Positions 53,018 to 61,323 are shown, counted from the first letter of the stretch. The stretch is 64,000 bases of DNA from Geothermobacter sp964501815 (GCA_964501815.1 CAZCUR010000005.1:1-64000); one strand, 5' to 3'. The notes: a model not told the origin generated them from the letters alone. Numbers and translations are program-made.

Positions 53018-53860
53018 ATGTTGAGTGTGTTCCGTCGCAAAAAGAAGAATGCCGAACTTGACAAGATTATCGCCGGATACGAATTGCCCTCCTTCCCGGC
53101 GACAGCGATGACGGTCCTGGGCAAACTGCGCGACCCGGATGTCCCCCTCGACGAGATTGCCGATGACCTGGAACTGGACCCCGGTCTGCACGTGCGGGTG
53201 CTGCGAACTGTCAATTCTGTTGCGTTCGGTCTGTCACGCAAGGTGAGCAATGTCGCCCACGCAGTCACCCTGCTGGGGCGCAACCGGCTCGAATCCCTGG
53301 TTCTGGGGGTAGCGGCCAAGGGGACCCTCGACCGCTGTCTGGTCCCGGGGTGGTTCGACATGAAGGGGTTCTGGCTGTCGGCGGCCCGACGCGCCTCCAT
53401 TGCCCGGTCCATTGCCATGAAATATCAGCCGGCCGGACAGGCCGAAGCCTTTACCGCCGGCCTGCTGCAGGACATGGCCGTTCCGATTCTGGCCGCGACC
53501 CGGGGCGCAGCCTATCAGACCATCTACCAGAACTGGCAACAGGGAGTCGAAACGGATCTGCCCGAGCTGGAACGCACCAAACTGGGCACCTGTCACGCCG
53601 AAATCGGAGGAGCGCTGGCCCAGCGCTGGGACTTCCCCGAAGAGCTGATCAAAGGGATCGAGGAACACCATCAGGGCAGCATCAACAATCCGGGCATTCT
53701 GGTGGCGTCCTGGATTGCCGACCGGCAGGAGCCTCCCAGCCGCAGTGATCTGGCCAGACACCTGGAAAAGTACGCCAACATCGCCGACTCCAGCCTGGAT
53801 GAAGCCCTCGCCCAGGCGGAAGAGGAAGCCGCGGAGCTGCTGGAGTCCCTGTCCTGCTGA
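53018..53860 (+). CDS. HDOD-domain protein
   Basis: A 280-residue cytoplasmic protein with an HDOD domain (about 18-225), a catalytically inactive relative of HD phosphohydrolases. It begins with a basic N-terminus (FRRKKKN), then YELPSFPATAMTVLGKLRD, RVLRTVNSVAFGLSRKVSNV, TAGLLQDMAV and CHAEIGGALAQRWDFPEELIKGIEEHH. HDOD proteins act as adaptors in signalling. GAGGTG precedes the ATG, 1 bp after the channel gene, so the two are probably co-translated. A stem-loop follows. Confidence 0.9.
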   Translation: MLSVFRRKKKNAELDKIIAGYELPSFPATAMTVLGKLRDPDVPLDEIADDLELDPGLHVRVLRTVNSVAFGLSRKVSNVAHAVTLLGRNRLESLVLGVAAKGTLDRCLVPGWFDMKGFWLSAARRASIARSIAMKYQPAGQAEAFTAGLLQDMAVPILAATRGAAYQTIYQNWQQGVETDLPELERTKLGTCHAEIGGALAQRWDFPEELIKGIEEHHQGSINNPGILVASWIADRQEPPSRSDLARHLEKYANIADSSLDEALAQAEEEAAELLESLSC

Positions 53861-53888
53861 CCCTGGCTGATCCGGCTGCTCAAAAAGA

Positions 53889-53918
53889 ACGCCCGGACGG
53901 AACCTGTCCGCCGGGCGT
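53889..53918 (-). terminator. Stem-loop terminator of the small Cys-rich gene
   Basis: ACGCCCGG (53889-53896) pairs with CCGGGCGT (53911-53918), extended by CGGA/TCCG after one bulged base. On the minus strand it is followed by TCTTTTTG, so it terminates leftward transcription from 53980-54165. It may also stop the HDOD gene on the plus strand, though there the T-run is absent. Confidence 0.55.
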
Positions 53919-53979
53919 CGTTGTATCGGGCTCATCCAGCCATCGGGCGGCAAATTTTGCCGGCCCGGGTGCAAACTTT

Positions 53980-54165
53980 TCACACACCGCCTTCTGTCGC
54001 CTGGCCTTCGCCTGCAGACGGTTCCTCGCTGTCGCGCAGCGCCACGCAGAGGTCTGCGGTTTCCATGCACAGCCCCCGCATCAGGTCAAAAGAGAGGCAC
54101 AGCCCCGCGCAAACATCCTTTTCCGGTCGGTGACAGCGACTGAAATCGAAATCGGCTATCTTCAT
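53980..54165 (-). CDS. Small Cys-rich protein, 61 residues
   Basis: Starts MKIADFDFSRC with a strong GGGGAGG ribosome site. Five Cys at 11, 19, 23, 33 and 40 include C-x3-C and wider spacings, followed by an acidic Gly/Glu tail. I do not recognise the family; metal or iron-sulphur binding is possible but unproven. It stands alone, with a hairpin upstream at 54192-54211 and a terminator downstream, which supports it being a real gene. Confidence 0.6.
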   Translation of the reverse strand: MKIADFDFSRCHRPEKDVCAGLCLSFDLMRGLCMETADLCVALRDSEEPSAGEGQATEGGV

Positions 54166-54191
54166 GGTCCGCCTCCCCTGGTCTGGTGACA

Positions 54192-54211
54192 GGTGCAGGG
54201 TTACCTGCACC
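54192..54211. promoter_or_regulatory. Perfect inverted repeat upstream of the small Cys-rich gene
   Basis: GGTGCAGG-GTTA-CCTGCACC, an 8-bp stem with a 4-base centre, ends 27 bases before the Cys-rich gene start. It could be an operator or a terminator for the SseB-like gene, but no T-run follows on either strand. The rest of 54166-54334 holds only a doubtful 34-codon frame. Confidence 0.4.
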
Positions 54212-54334
54212 ACCCGCTACCAGAGCAAGGCCCATGCCAGCCGTTCAGCCATCCTGCGCGGACTCCGCCCTTGCCTGCCATGTCTGTCCCGACCGGGAAC
54301 AACCGGCAAGCGGCAGAGCGGGTGAAACAACCTG

Positions 54335-54766
54335 CTAGCCGGTCGTCTCTTCGCCGCCATGTTCGGCATTGTAGGCTTCAACGACCTGTTTCAGCCAGCC
54401 GATTTCGTCCGGGACAAACTGCTTCTGCTGTTCGGTCCCGACGTTCAGGGCCCAGTGCAGGCCGGGGACGGTATATTCGGCAAGAACATAACCGGGCAGC
54501 ACCACATAGTCGGGTTCCCCTTCGGCCCAGGCGTTCATCTTCTCGCGCGAATCGAACAGCATCAGGTAGTCATCCCCTTCGGCTTCGAGAACCAGAGGGA
54601 CGGCCCCTTCCTCGCCACTGCGGTCCCGGCCGGGCGCTACGCCTTCTTCCGGATGGACGGGGATGAACATGGGGGTGTTGAGAAACAGATCGTAAAAACG
54701 GGACTGGTTTTCGGGGTTGGTCATGTCCTGATGGAAATGCTCCAGGGCCTGATCAAGTTCGGTCAT
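54335..54766 (-). CDS. SseB-like domain protein
   Basis: A 143-residue protein from the chosen ATG (MTELDQALEHFHQDM). Its core (FYDLFLNTPMFIPV, MLFDSREKMNAWAEG, PGYVLAEYTVPGLHWALNVG) matches the SseB N-terminal domain family, found in type III secretion chaperones and many stand-alone bacterial proteins of unknown role. No secretion gene is nearby. GGAGA lies 11 bases before the ATG; in-frame ATGs at 54814 and 54829 have no ribosome site. It diverges from lpxH. Confidence 0.8.
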   Translation of the reverse strand: MTELDQALEHFHQDMTNPENQSRFYDLFLNTPMFIPVHPEEGVAPGRDRSGEEGAVPLVLEAEGDDYLMLFDSREKMNAWAEGEPDYVVLPGYVLAEYTVPGLHWALNVGTEQQKQFVPDEIGWLKQVVEAYNAEHGGEETTG

Positions 54767-54951
54767 GGTTCCAGGTGTCTCCGTGCCCAGAGTGAAAAGA
54801 TCGACGATCCGCATGCCGGACCGCATCAACGCTGGGCCTGCGTCAACCGGACTCGACCGTTCCCCGGACGGGAACCGCGGCTCATCTTTGTGACTCTAAC
54901 AGGTCCCTTCCCCTTTGGCCAGTCGTAAAGGCGCGCCTAAGGGCGCCATCC

Positions 54952-54981
54952 TTGACTTGGCCGCAGGCGTCCCCGCATAAT
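54952..54981 (+). promoter_or_regulatory. Candidate leaderless promoter of lpxH
   Basis: TTGACT (54952-54957), an 18-base spacer and CATAAT (54976-54981) lie just before the lpxH ATG at 54989. The start point would be within one base of the ATG. No Shine-Dalgarno is present. Both hexamers match 5 of 6. Confidence 0.6.
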
Positions 54982-54988
54982 CCGCGCC

Positions 54989-55708
54989 ATGAAAGACCTC
55001 TTCCTCGCCGACGCCCATCTGCTGGATCCTGCGGACAGCAACTACCGGGCCCTGCTGGATTTCCTGTCTCAACAGGCGCACAGCATTCGCAATCTGGTCA
55101 TCCTGGGAGACCTTTTTGAATTCTGGATCGGCGCCGGCAACTCCGCGCCCCCCCGCTACAGGCCCCTTCTTTCCCTCTTCGAGGAGCTGCATCGACGCGG
55201 AGTTCGCTTTACCTACGTCGAAGGGAATCACGACTTCCATCTGGGGCCCTTGTTCCGGGACGGCCTGCAATGCACCATTTTGCCCGACGGTGGCAGTATC
55301 GAGCTGGATGGTTTGCGCATTCACCTGGCCCACGGCGACCTCATCAACCGGAATGACACCGCCTATCGACGCTGGCGCGCTTTCGTCCGCAGCCGTTTCA
55401 TGCGGCAACTGGCGGGAATGGTTCCGATGCAGGTCAGCTGGGCTGTCGCCCGCGTCCTGTCGCGCCGCTCCCAGCGCAAACGAAGCAGGCGTCCTTTTTT
55501 CGATGCCACCCGACTGCTGACCGACTACGCCCGGGAAAGGATTGCCGAGGGACACGATCTGGTGGTCACCGGCCACTACCACCAGCCGTTGCAGCTTGAC
55601 CTGAATGGCGGACGGCTGGTGGCCCTGGGAGACTGGATCACACAGCGTTCCTACGCTGTGCTGGAAGATGGAGAGATGCAGCTGTTCGACTGGCGGGATT
55701 CACACTGA
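54989..55708 (+). CDS. lpxH: UDP-2,3-diacylglucosamine pyrophosphatase
   Basis: Lipid A pathway enzyme at the inner-membrane surface that cleaves UDP-2,3-diacylglucosamine to lipid X and UMP. The 239 residues contain the calcineurin-like metal motifs in order: ADAHLLD, GDLFEFW, GNHDFH, HGDLINRND and TGHYHQP. It confirms a Gram-negative envelope. The gene appears to be read from a leaderless mRNA. Its last 58 bp overlap the convergent BrkB-family gene. No other lipid A gene is adjacent. Confidence 0.92.
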   Translation: MKDLFLADAHLLDPADSNYRALLDFLSQQAHSIRNLVILGDLFEFWIGAGNSAPPRYRPLLSLFEELHRRGVRFTYVEGNHDFHLGPLFRDGLQCTILPDGGSIELDGLRIHLAHGDLINRNDTAYRRWRAFVRSRFMRQLAGMVPMQVSWAVARVLSRRSQRKRSRRPFFDATRLLTDYARERIAEGHDLVVTGHYHQPLQLDLNGGRLVALGDWITQRSYAVLEDGEMQLFDWRDSH

Positions 55709-57027
55709 AACTCGCTCCCGTCCCGAATCAGGTCCGCCAGCGTTTGATCTCCAAGCTTTGCTGCGGCGGCGTTGAGCAACCCCTCCTCGACCAGCCGGGC
55801 GCGCACCAGGTCGGGGGCGTCACCAGCCAGCCTGGGATGATCCGCTCCGCGCACTTTCAGCAGGAACTCCGTCACCCGCAAGCCGTCCAGGGACCGTGCC
55901 GGCAGGTAGCCGGTTTCGTCCCGATCGCCGTCTTCCACCTCAACCAGCAGATGCAAATCGACCAGCTCGGAGAGGAGCTGTCGCACCAAACGTGACGGCA
56001 GGCCCAGTTCGGCGGCAACCTGATGAGCGCGCGCCGGGGGGTCTCCCTTTTGGAACCGACGCCCAAGATAGAGCATCAGCGCCAGACAGACGCCCTCCCG
56101 CTCCAGCGAACTGACCGCCCCTTCCAGCTTGTCCTGGCGCAGGCTGCCAAGATTCTGCCAGGCATAGCTGACCTCGAGACCGACAAGAACAATAACCCAG
56201 CTCAGATAGAGCCAGATCATAAAGATCGGCAGCGCCGCCATGGTGCCGTAAATGGCATTGTAACGCGCGACTCCGACCTGAAAGTTGACATACCCCCACT
56301 GGGTAAGCTGCCAGAGGGTGCCGCCAACGATGCCCCCTATGACGGCGGCCTGCAGCCTGACCTGGATGTTGGGCATGAAAATGTAGAGGAACGCAAACGC
56401 GGCCCACATGGCGACATAAGGCAGGACCTTGAACAGAAAAATGACGATGGGACCGATGTAGGCGGTTTGCTTGAGCTGCAGGACAATCCCCTGGGATTCG
56501 AGAGACGCGGTCATGGTCACGGCCAGAACCAGAAAAATGGGCCCCAGGGTCACCACGGAAAAGTAATCCGCAAAGCGACGCATCAGCGAGCGGGTTTCCC
56601 GCACATACCAGATCGAATTGAAGGCGTCCTCGATATTGGAGAGCAGGGTCAGAACGGTCATGACCAGAAAGACCAGACCGAAGGTGCCAAGCCGGCCGAC
56701 ATTGGTATTGTTGATGTATTCAATGATACGGCCGACAAATTCCTCGCCACCGACCGCAATGTGCTCCAGCAGCAGAGGTTCGAGCCGGTTCTGCACACCG
56801 AGCCCCTTGAGGACGGCAAACATCAGCGCCAGAAGCGGCACAAAACTGAGCAGACTGGTGTAGGTCAGAGCCGAGGCGCGCAAGAGACAGCGGTCGGCGA
56901 CAAAATCCCGGACAACCCGGGACCCAACCTGACCGATGCGCAGCAAAAACCGCTGCGGTGCCGGCAGGTTTCCGGGGTCTATCTGCCAGATGTCATGCTG
57001 AAAAAATTGCCGGATAGCGGTAAGCAC
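55651..57027 (-). CDS. YihY/BrkB-family inner-membrane protein
   Basis: A 458-residue membrane protein: about 60 soluble residues, six membrane helices (about 65-330) with the family pattern RASALTYTSLLSFVPLLAL, GGTLWQLTQWGYVNF and YGTMAALPIFMIWLYLSW, and a cytoplasmic winged-helix-like C-terminus (about 340-440, ELGLPSRLVRQLLSEL). The BrkB/YihY role is unsettled (once called ribonuclease BN). GTG 57027 is chosen for AGGAGG; the in-frame ATG at 57063 has none. The last 19 codons lie antisense to lpxH. Confidence 0.9.
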   Translation of the reverse strand: MLTAIRQFFQHDIWQIDPGNLPAPQRFLLRIGQVGSRVVRDFVADRCLLRASALTYTSLLSFVPLLALMFAVLKGLGVQNRLEPLLLEHIAVGGEEFVGRIIEYINNTNVGRLGTFGLVFLVMTVLTLLSNIEDAFNSIWYVRETRSLMRRFADYFSVVTLGPIFLVLAVTMTASLESQGIVLQLKQTAYIGPIVIFLFKVLPYVAMWAAFAFLYIFMPNIQVRLQAAVIGGIVGGTLWQLTQWGYVNFQVGVARYNAIYGTMAALPIFMIWLYLSWVIVLVGLEVSYAWQNLGSLRQDKLEGAVSSLEREGVCLALMLYLGRRFQKGDPPARAHQVAAELGLPSRLVRQLLSELVDLHLLVEVEDGDRDETGYLPARSLDGLRVTEFLLKVRGADHPRLAGDAPDLVRARLVEEGLLNAAAAKLGDQTLADLIRDGSEFQCESRQSNSCISPSSSTA

Positions 57028-57085
57028 ATCTCCCTCCTGGCGCCCGCGGTCTGGTAACTTCATTGAACCACAGAAACGGCCCGGT

Positions 57086-58504
57086 TCAATCGCGGTTTTC
57101 CGAATCAGTGGCATCAACAACCGGCAGCCCAAAGCGTTCCAGCTGCTCTGCGAAGGCCTCGGTATCCCCCACGAGAACCAGCACCTGCCTGTCAGGATGC
57201 AGATATTTGCGCGCCACCCGCAGAACATCCTCGGCGCTGACCGCCTTGATGCGCTCGGGATAGCGTTGCAGGTAGTCAGGTGGGTAGCCGTAAAAATCAA
57301 GCCGCATCTGCCGGCTGACGATATCGTGGCTGTTCTCGAAGGCAAAGATGAAGGAGTTGGCCAGGCTTTCCCGGGCCAGAGCGAGTTCCTGTTGCCCCAC
57401 CCTGTCGTTTTGAATGCGTTCCATCTCGGACCGCATCAGCTCAAGAACCTCGACGGTCGAGCCGGTTTTGGTTTCACAGCCGGCGACGAAGGGCCCCGGA
57501 AGGCGTCGCCCTATCTGGAAATAGGAATAGACCGAATAGGCAAGCCCCCGGTTGGAACGGATTTCGCGCATCAATCTGCTGTTGAATCCACCACCGCCGA
57601 GAATGTAGTTCATCACCCGCAGGGCGTAGATGTCCGGGTTGTCTTTGGTCACTCCCAGCTCACCGAACATCACCGTGGTCTGGGGAAGGGGCCGTTGGGC
57701 CAGATAGATGCCTCCGGCCGGCGCCGGGCCAACCGGAGCGACCGGCTCGGGCCGCACGCCGGCCGGGCGCCAGTCTCCGAACAGCCGCTCAAGTTCGGCG
57801 CGCAACACACCCGCATCAAAATCGCCGCTGACGGCGAGCCAGAGATTGTCCGGCGCCAGATAATGGTGATGAAAGGCAAGGACATCCTCTCGCTGCACAG
57901 CCTGCAGCGAGGCAATCGTCGGCTGCCGCCCCAGAGGATGCCCGGGATAGAGCTGTTTCAGCAGCAGATCGCGGGCCAGGGTCCCGGGATTGTCGTGCCG
58001 GCGACGTACACTCTCCTGCATCTGTTTTTTCAGCAGTTCGAAGCGGCCGGCGTCAAAGCGCGGCCGCCGCACAAGGTCCGCCAAAGCCTGCAGAGCCACG
58101 GGCAAATCCTCTCGGCGCGCGGACAAATCGATGGTGAAGGTATAGCTGTCGGCCGAGGCCTCAAGGTCAATGGCACGCTGCTCCAGCAGTTCGTCAAAGG
58201 CGGCGGGATCCATGTCGCCCGCCCCGCCGGCGCGCACCAGGGACGCGTGCAGGTCTGCCAGGCCTTCCTTGCCCGCGGGCACCCTCAGGCTGCCGGCGGC
58301 GGCCATGGCCGTCACCTCCACCAGCGGCAGTTCATGGTCTTCGAGCAGATAGAGGTGGATTCCATTGGCCAGGCTGACCTTCTCCACTTGCGGCGGGTGA
58401 AATTCCAGCGGTGGAATCGTCACGGCATCGGGTCTTGCCTGGGGTTCGGCCGTCAGGGCGCAGCCGGTCAGCATCAACAGCAGAATGGTCAGCACATACC
58501 GCAT
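57086..58504 (-). CDS. M16-family peptidase-like lipoprotein, inactive subunit
   Basis: A 472-residue M16 protein with a lipobox (MLTGC, Cys15), so probably anchored in a periplasmic membrane face. It has two M16 halves but no HxxEH zinc motif: the position reads GLADLHASLVRAG. The C-terminal half keeps the family substrate segment GGGGFNSRLMREIRSNRGLAYSVYS. It overlaps the preceding catalytic gene by 1 bp (TGATG), with GGGAGG before the ATG, and should pair with it as the non-catalytic chain, as in mitochondrial processing peptidase. Confidence 0.92.
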   Translation of the reverse strand: MRYVLTILLLMLTGCALTAEPQARPDAVTIPPLEFHPPQVEKVSLANGIHLYLLEDHELPLVEVTAMAAAGSLRVPAGKEGLADLHASLVRAGGAGDMDPAAFDELLEQRAIDLEASADSYTFTIDLSARREDLPVALQALADLVRRPRFDAGRFELLKKQMQESVRRRHDNPGTLARDLLLKQLYPGHPLGRQPTIASLQAVQREDVLAFHHHYLAPDNLWLAVSGDFDAGVLRAELERLFGDWRPAGVRPEPVAPVGPAPAGGIYLAQRPLPQTTVMFGELGVTKDNPDIYALRVMNYILGGGGFNSRLMREIRSNRGLAYSVYSYFQIGRRLPGPFVAGCETKTGSTVEVLELMRSEMERIQNDRVGQQELALARESLANSFIFAFENSHDIVSRQMRLDFYGYPPDYLQRYPERIKAVSAEDVLRVARKYLHPDRQVLVLVGDTEAFAEQLERFGLPVVDATDSENRD

Positions 58505-60003
58505 CACTGCACCTCCCCGTTCCGTCTGAGAATCACTACGGTCCGGTTTTCCGGCCGGAAATACTTCTGTGCCACCCGGCGAACGTCATCGGCATTCAGA
58601 GTCGAAACGACCTCATCGTAGCGGTCGAGATAGCGCCAGTCGCCGGCCACCAGCTGGTAGTAGGTCAGCGAACGGGCCAGACCGGCATTGGACTGCATGG
58701 AACGGAGGCGGTCAGTCCGCAGTCGGTTCAGGGCGCGTTCGATTTCGTCCCTGCCGACCGGCTCGCGCCGCAAACGGTCGAGTTCGGCATAAATGGCGCG
58801 TTCGACTTCTTCCACGGTATGAGGACGGCGCGGAACAGCCGAAATGACAAACAGGTTGTCGTACCTTGCTCCCGGGGCGCCATAGGTGGAAAGACTGGTG
58901 GCCAATTGGCGTTTTTCCACCACTTCGCGGTAAAGGCGGGAAACCCGCCCCTGACCAAGGATCAGGTCGATCAGGTCAAAGACATAGTCATCCCGGGCCG
59001 GCAGGGTCGGTTTATGAAAGGCGATGGCCAGACGCGGTTCGGCGTCAAAATGTATCTCGATCCGTTTTTCGCCCCGCTGGGGCGGCTCGATCACCGTCAC
59101 CGGAGGCACCGGCGTGCCGGCCGGAATGGCCCCGAAATAGCGGCCGACAATCTCCACCGCCTGACCGAAATCGACATCACCGACCAGGGCAATAACGGTG
59201 TTGACCGGTGCGTAGTAGCGATGAAGAAAATCCTCCGTCTCCTTCAGCGTCAGGTTGTCGATGTCCGAGGGCCAGCCGATAATCGGATTGCGGTAGGGAT
59301 GGACGGTAAAGGCGTTGGCGATGAGGGTTTCGTACAGCAGCCCGTCCGGTCGGCTGTCATACGAGCGTCGCCTTTCCTCCTTGATCACCTCACGTTCCGT
59401 ATAGAACTCTCGCAACACCGGATTCTTCATCCGGTCGGCTTCCAGCCGCGCCCAAAGCTCCAGCCTGTTGGCGGGCAGTTGCACGGTGTAGGTGGTTGTG
59501 TCCTTGCTGGTAAAGGCGTTGTAGCCGACCCCGCCGTTTTCCCCGTAGATGCGGGAAAACTCATCCTTGACCACCAGGGGACGATGGCGCTGCTGCAGCT
59601 CGGCCAGTTTTTGGCGCAAGCGGTCGATTTCGGCCGGGTCCGCCTTCGGATCGTTCTTGAGCGCGTCCAGACGCTCCCCCACTCGCGCAATCTCGTCGAG
59701 CAGGGGCTTTTCCGCAGCAAAGTCACGCGTTCCGATGGTCCTGGTGCCCTTAAATCGCATGTGCTCCAGCAGGTGAGCAACGCCCCGGGTATGGCTGTCC
59801 TCGTCCACGGAGCCGACACCGATGGAGATATAGGCGGCAAAGGTCGGACTGGTGTGGCGCTCAACCACCAGCAGGCGCAAGCCATTGGCAAAGACATGTT
59901 CCCGGACTCTTTCGGCCAAAGGCCCGGCCAGAGCACGGCCGGTGTCCCAAAGGGGACAAATCAGCACTAGCAGCAACAGACAGCGCAGGACAAATCGGAG
60001 CAT
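58504..60003 (-). CDS. M16-family zinc metallopeptidase, catalytic subunit
   Basis: A 499-residue exported protease with a signal peptide (about 1-27) and the inverted zinc motif H77-x2-E80-H81 (VAHLLEHMRFKGT). A charged helical insertion (about 100-150) separates the motif from GVGYNAFTSKDTTTY. The C-terminal M16 half has GQGRVSRLYREVVEKRQLATSLS. The ATG at 60003 follows GGGGAGA. Its partner is the inactive M16 gene coupled downstream; the pair probably degrades peptides or processes exported proteins in the periplasm. Confidence 0.93.
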   Translation of the reverse strand: MLRFVLRCLLLLVLICPLWDTGRALAGPLAERVREHVFANGLRLLVVERHTSPTFAAYISIGVGSVDEDSHTRGVAHLLEHMRFKGTRTIGTRDFAAEKPLLDEIARVGERLDALKNDPKADPAEIDRLRQKLAELQQRHRPLVVKDEFSRIYGENGGVGYNAFTSKDTTTYTVQLPANRLELWARLEADRMKNPVLREFYTEREVIKEERRRSYDSRPDGLLYETLIANAFTVHPYRNPIIGWPSDIDNLTLKETEDFLHRYYAPVNTVIALVGDVDFGQAVEIVGRYFGAIPAGTPVPPVTVIEPPQRGEKRIEIHFDAEPRLAIAFHKPTLPARDDYVFDLIDLILGQGRVSRLYREVVEKRQLATSLSTYGAPGARYDNLFVISAVPRRPHTVEEVERAIYAELDRLRREPVGRDEIERALNRLRTDRLRSMQSNAGLARSLTYYQLVAGDWRYLDRYDEVVSTLNADDVRRVAQKYFRPENRTVVILRRNGEVQ

Positions 60004-60089
60004 GATGGTGTTCTCCCCAAGCAGGTGGCAGGATCGGTTCGCATCAGTATAGCCCAGCAAAGCCGGGCAAACCAGTGAACCCGGCATTT

Positions 60090-60126
60090 TTGACATTGTC
60101 GGGAGCTGTGGTTAACTACGGATAAT
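60090..60126 (+). promoter_or_regulatory. Promoter region of pfkA
   Basis: TTGACA (60090-60095) and GATAAT (60121-60126) are both good hexamers but are 25 bases apart, so they cannot pair. TTGTCG at 60096-60101 with a 19-base spacer to GATAAT is the more usable combination. The region 60004-60160 has no gene. Confidence 0.35.
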
Positions 60127-60160
60127 CACAAAGGCTCTTCTTTTCAAGGAGGTGAGTGGA

Positions 60161-61120
60161 ATGAAACGTATCGGCGTTTTGACCAGCGGCGGTGACTGCT
60201 CGGGGATGAATGCCGCCATCCGCGCCGTCGTACGCACTGCCATGAACGCCGGTATCGAAGTTGTCGGTTTCCAGAAAGGTTTTCGCGGCCTGATCGACCG
60301 GCACTATGAAATCATGCAGAACCGTTCGGTCAGCAATATTCTGCAGCGCGGTGGCACCTTTTTGCAGAGCGCCCGCTGCAAGGAGATGTACGACGACGCG
60401 GGCCAGGCGATTGCCGCCGACACCCTCAGGGGCCTGGGCATCGAGGGGCTGGTCGTCATCGGCGGCGGCGGGTCGCTGACCGGTGCGCTGGCCCTGGCCA
60501 AACGGGGCGCCCGGGTCATCGGTATTCCCGCCTCCATCGACAACGACATCGCCCATACCGAAATGTCCCTGGGTGTTGACACCGCCCTGAACAACATCAT
60601 TTACGCCGTCGACTGCCTCAAGGACACGGCATCGAGTCACGACCGGGCCTTCGTCGTCGAGTGCATGGGGCGCGACAGCGGTTACCTGACGCTGGCGGCC
60701 ACCGTCGCCTCCGGCGCCGAACATGCCATTATTCCGGAAAAGCCTTATGACATTGAGGCGATTTGCGCCAACCTGCGCCGTCGCTATCAGGAAGGCCGCT
60801 ACAATTCCATCATCATGGTTGCCGAAGGCGCCGGCAGCGCCCAGCAGATCGCCGACCGCATCAAGGACCGCATCGGTTTTGAAACCCGGGTCATGGTCCT
60901 CGGTCACTACCAGCGCGGCGGCTCCCCGTCCGCCTTCGATCGCGTTCTTGCCGCCCGCTTCGGGACCGCAGCCGTCGAAGCGCTGCTGGCGGGCGAACAG
61001 TCCAGGATGGTCGGCCTGAAATCCGGCGCCATGGTCCTGACCGAGCTCGAGACCGTCCTGAACAGCGGCATTCGCCCCATCGACAGCATGATGCTCCAGC
61101 TGGCCGACAAACTGACCTAA
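60161..61120 (+). CDS. pfkA: 6-phosphofructokinase
   Basis: Glycolytic enzyme making fructose-1,6-bisphosphate; 319 residues, the length of bacterial ATP-type enzymes. It has TSGGDCSGMN (8-16), PASIDNDI with catalytic Asp127, MGRDSGYLTL and GHYQRGGSPSAFDR. Numbering coincides with E. coli PfkA. At 101-105 it reads GGGGS where E. coli has GGDGS, so the Mg-binding Asp103 is Gly; Gly104, which favours ATP over pyrophosphate, is kept. ATG 60161 is preferred to GTG 60152 because AAGGAGGTG lies upstream. It may still be active; the change needs checking. Confidence 0.93.
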   Translation: MKRIGVLTSGGDCSGMNAAIRAVVRTAMNAGIEVVGFQKGFRGLIDRHYEIMQNRSVSNILQRGGTFLQSARCKEMYDDAGQAIAADTLRGLGIEGLVVIGGGGSLTGALALAKRGARVIGIPASIDNDIAHTEMSLGVDTALNNIIYAVDCLKDTASSHDRAFVVECMGRDSGYLTLAATVASGAEHAIIPEKPYDIEAICANLRRRYQEGRYNSIIMVAEGAGSAQQIADRIKDRIGFETRVMVLGHYQRGGSPSAFDRVLAARFGTAAVEALLAGEQSRMVGLKSGAMVLTELETVLNSGIRPIDSMMLQLADKLT

Positions 61121-61182
61121 TTTTTCTCTCAAACCCTGCCGATACGAAAATAAAGGAGGGGCACCGTCTTTCGGGGTTGGCT

Positions 61183-61323
61183 ATGGCAAACTGGTTCGAC
61201 AGTCTGGTTTCGGCTCTGGTGTTCGCCGGCTTTCTGCTGGTCCTGAGACCCATTTTGGCCGCAAGCCTGGCGTCCACCGACTCGGCCAAAAGCGATGACC
61301 AGCCCAATCGGGACAGGCCATGA
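61183..61323 (+). CDS. 46-residue single-helix membrane protein
   Basis: A short gene encoding MANWFDSLVSALVFAGFLL at the N-terminus, then LRPILAASLAS and a polar tail rich in Asp, Ser and Lys: one membrane helix (about 8-30). Its stop overlaps the start of the cyclic-nucleotide-binding gene by 4 bp (ATGA), a strong sign that it is translated. The immediate ribosome site is weak (GGGGTTGG); a GGAGG is too far upstream. It may anchor or signal to the next protein. I do not recognise a family. Confidence 0.6.
   Translation: MANWFDSLVSALVFAGFLLVLRPILAASLASTDSAKSDDQPNRDRP

Noticed and set aside
54234..54338. 34-codon plus-strand frame with CHVCP
   Set aside because: Weak ribosome site, no neighbouring partner on that strand and it runs into the SseB-like stop; kept only as a note under the small Cys-rich gene.
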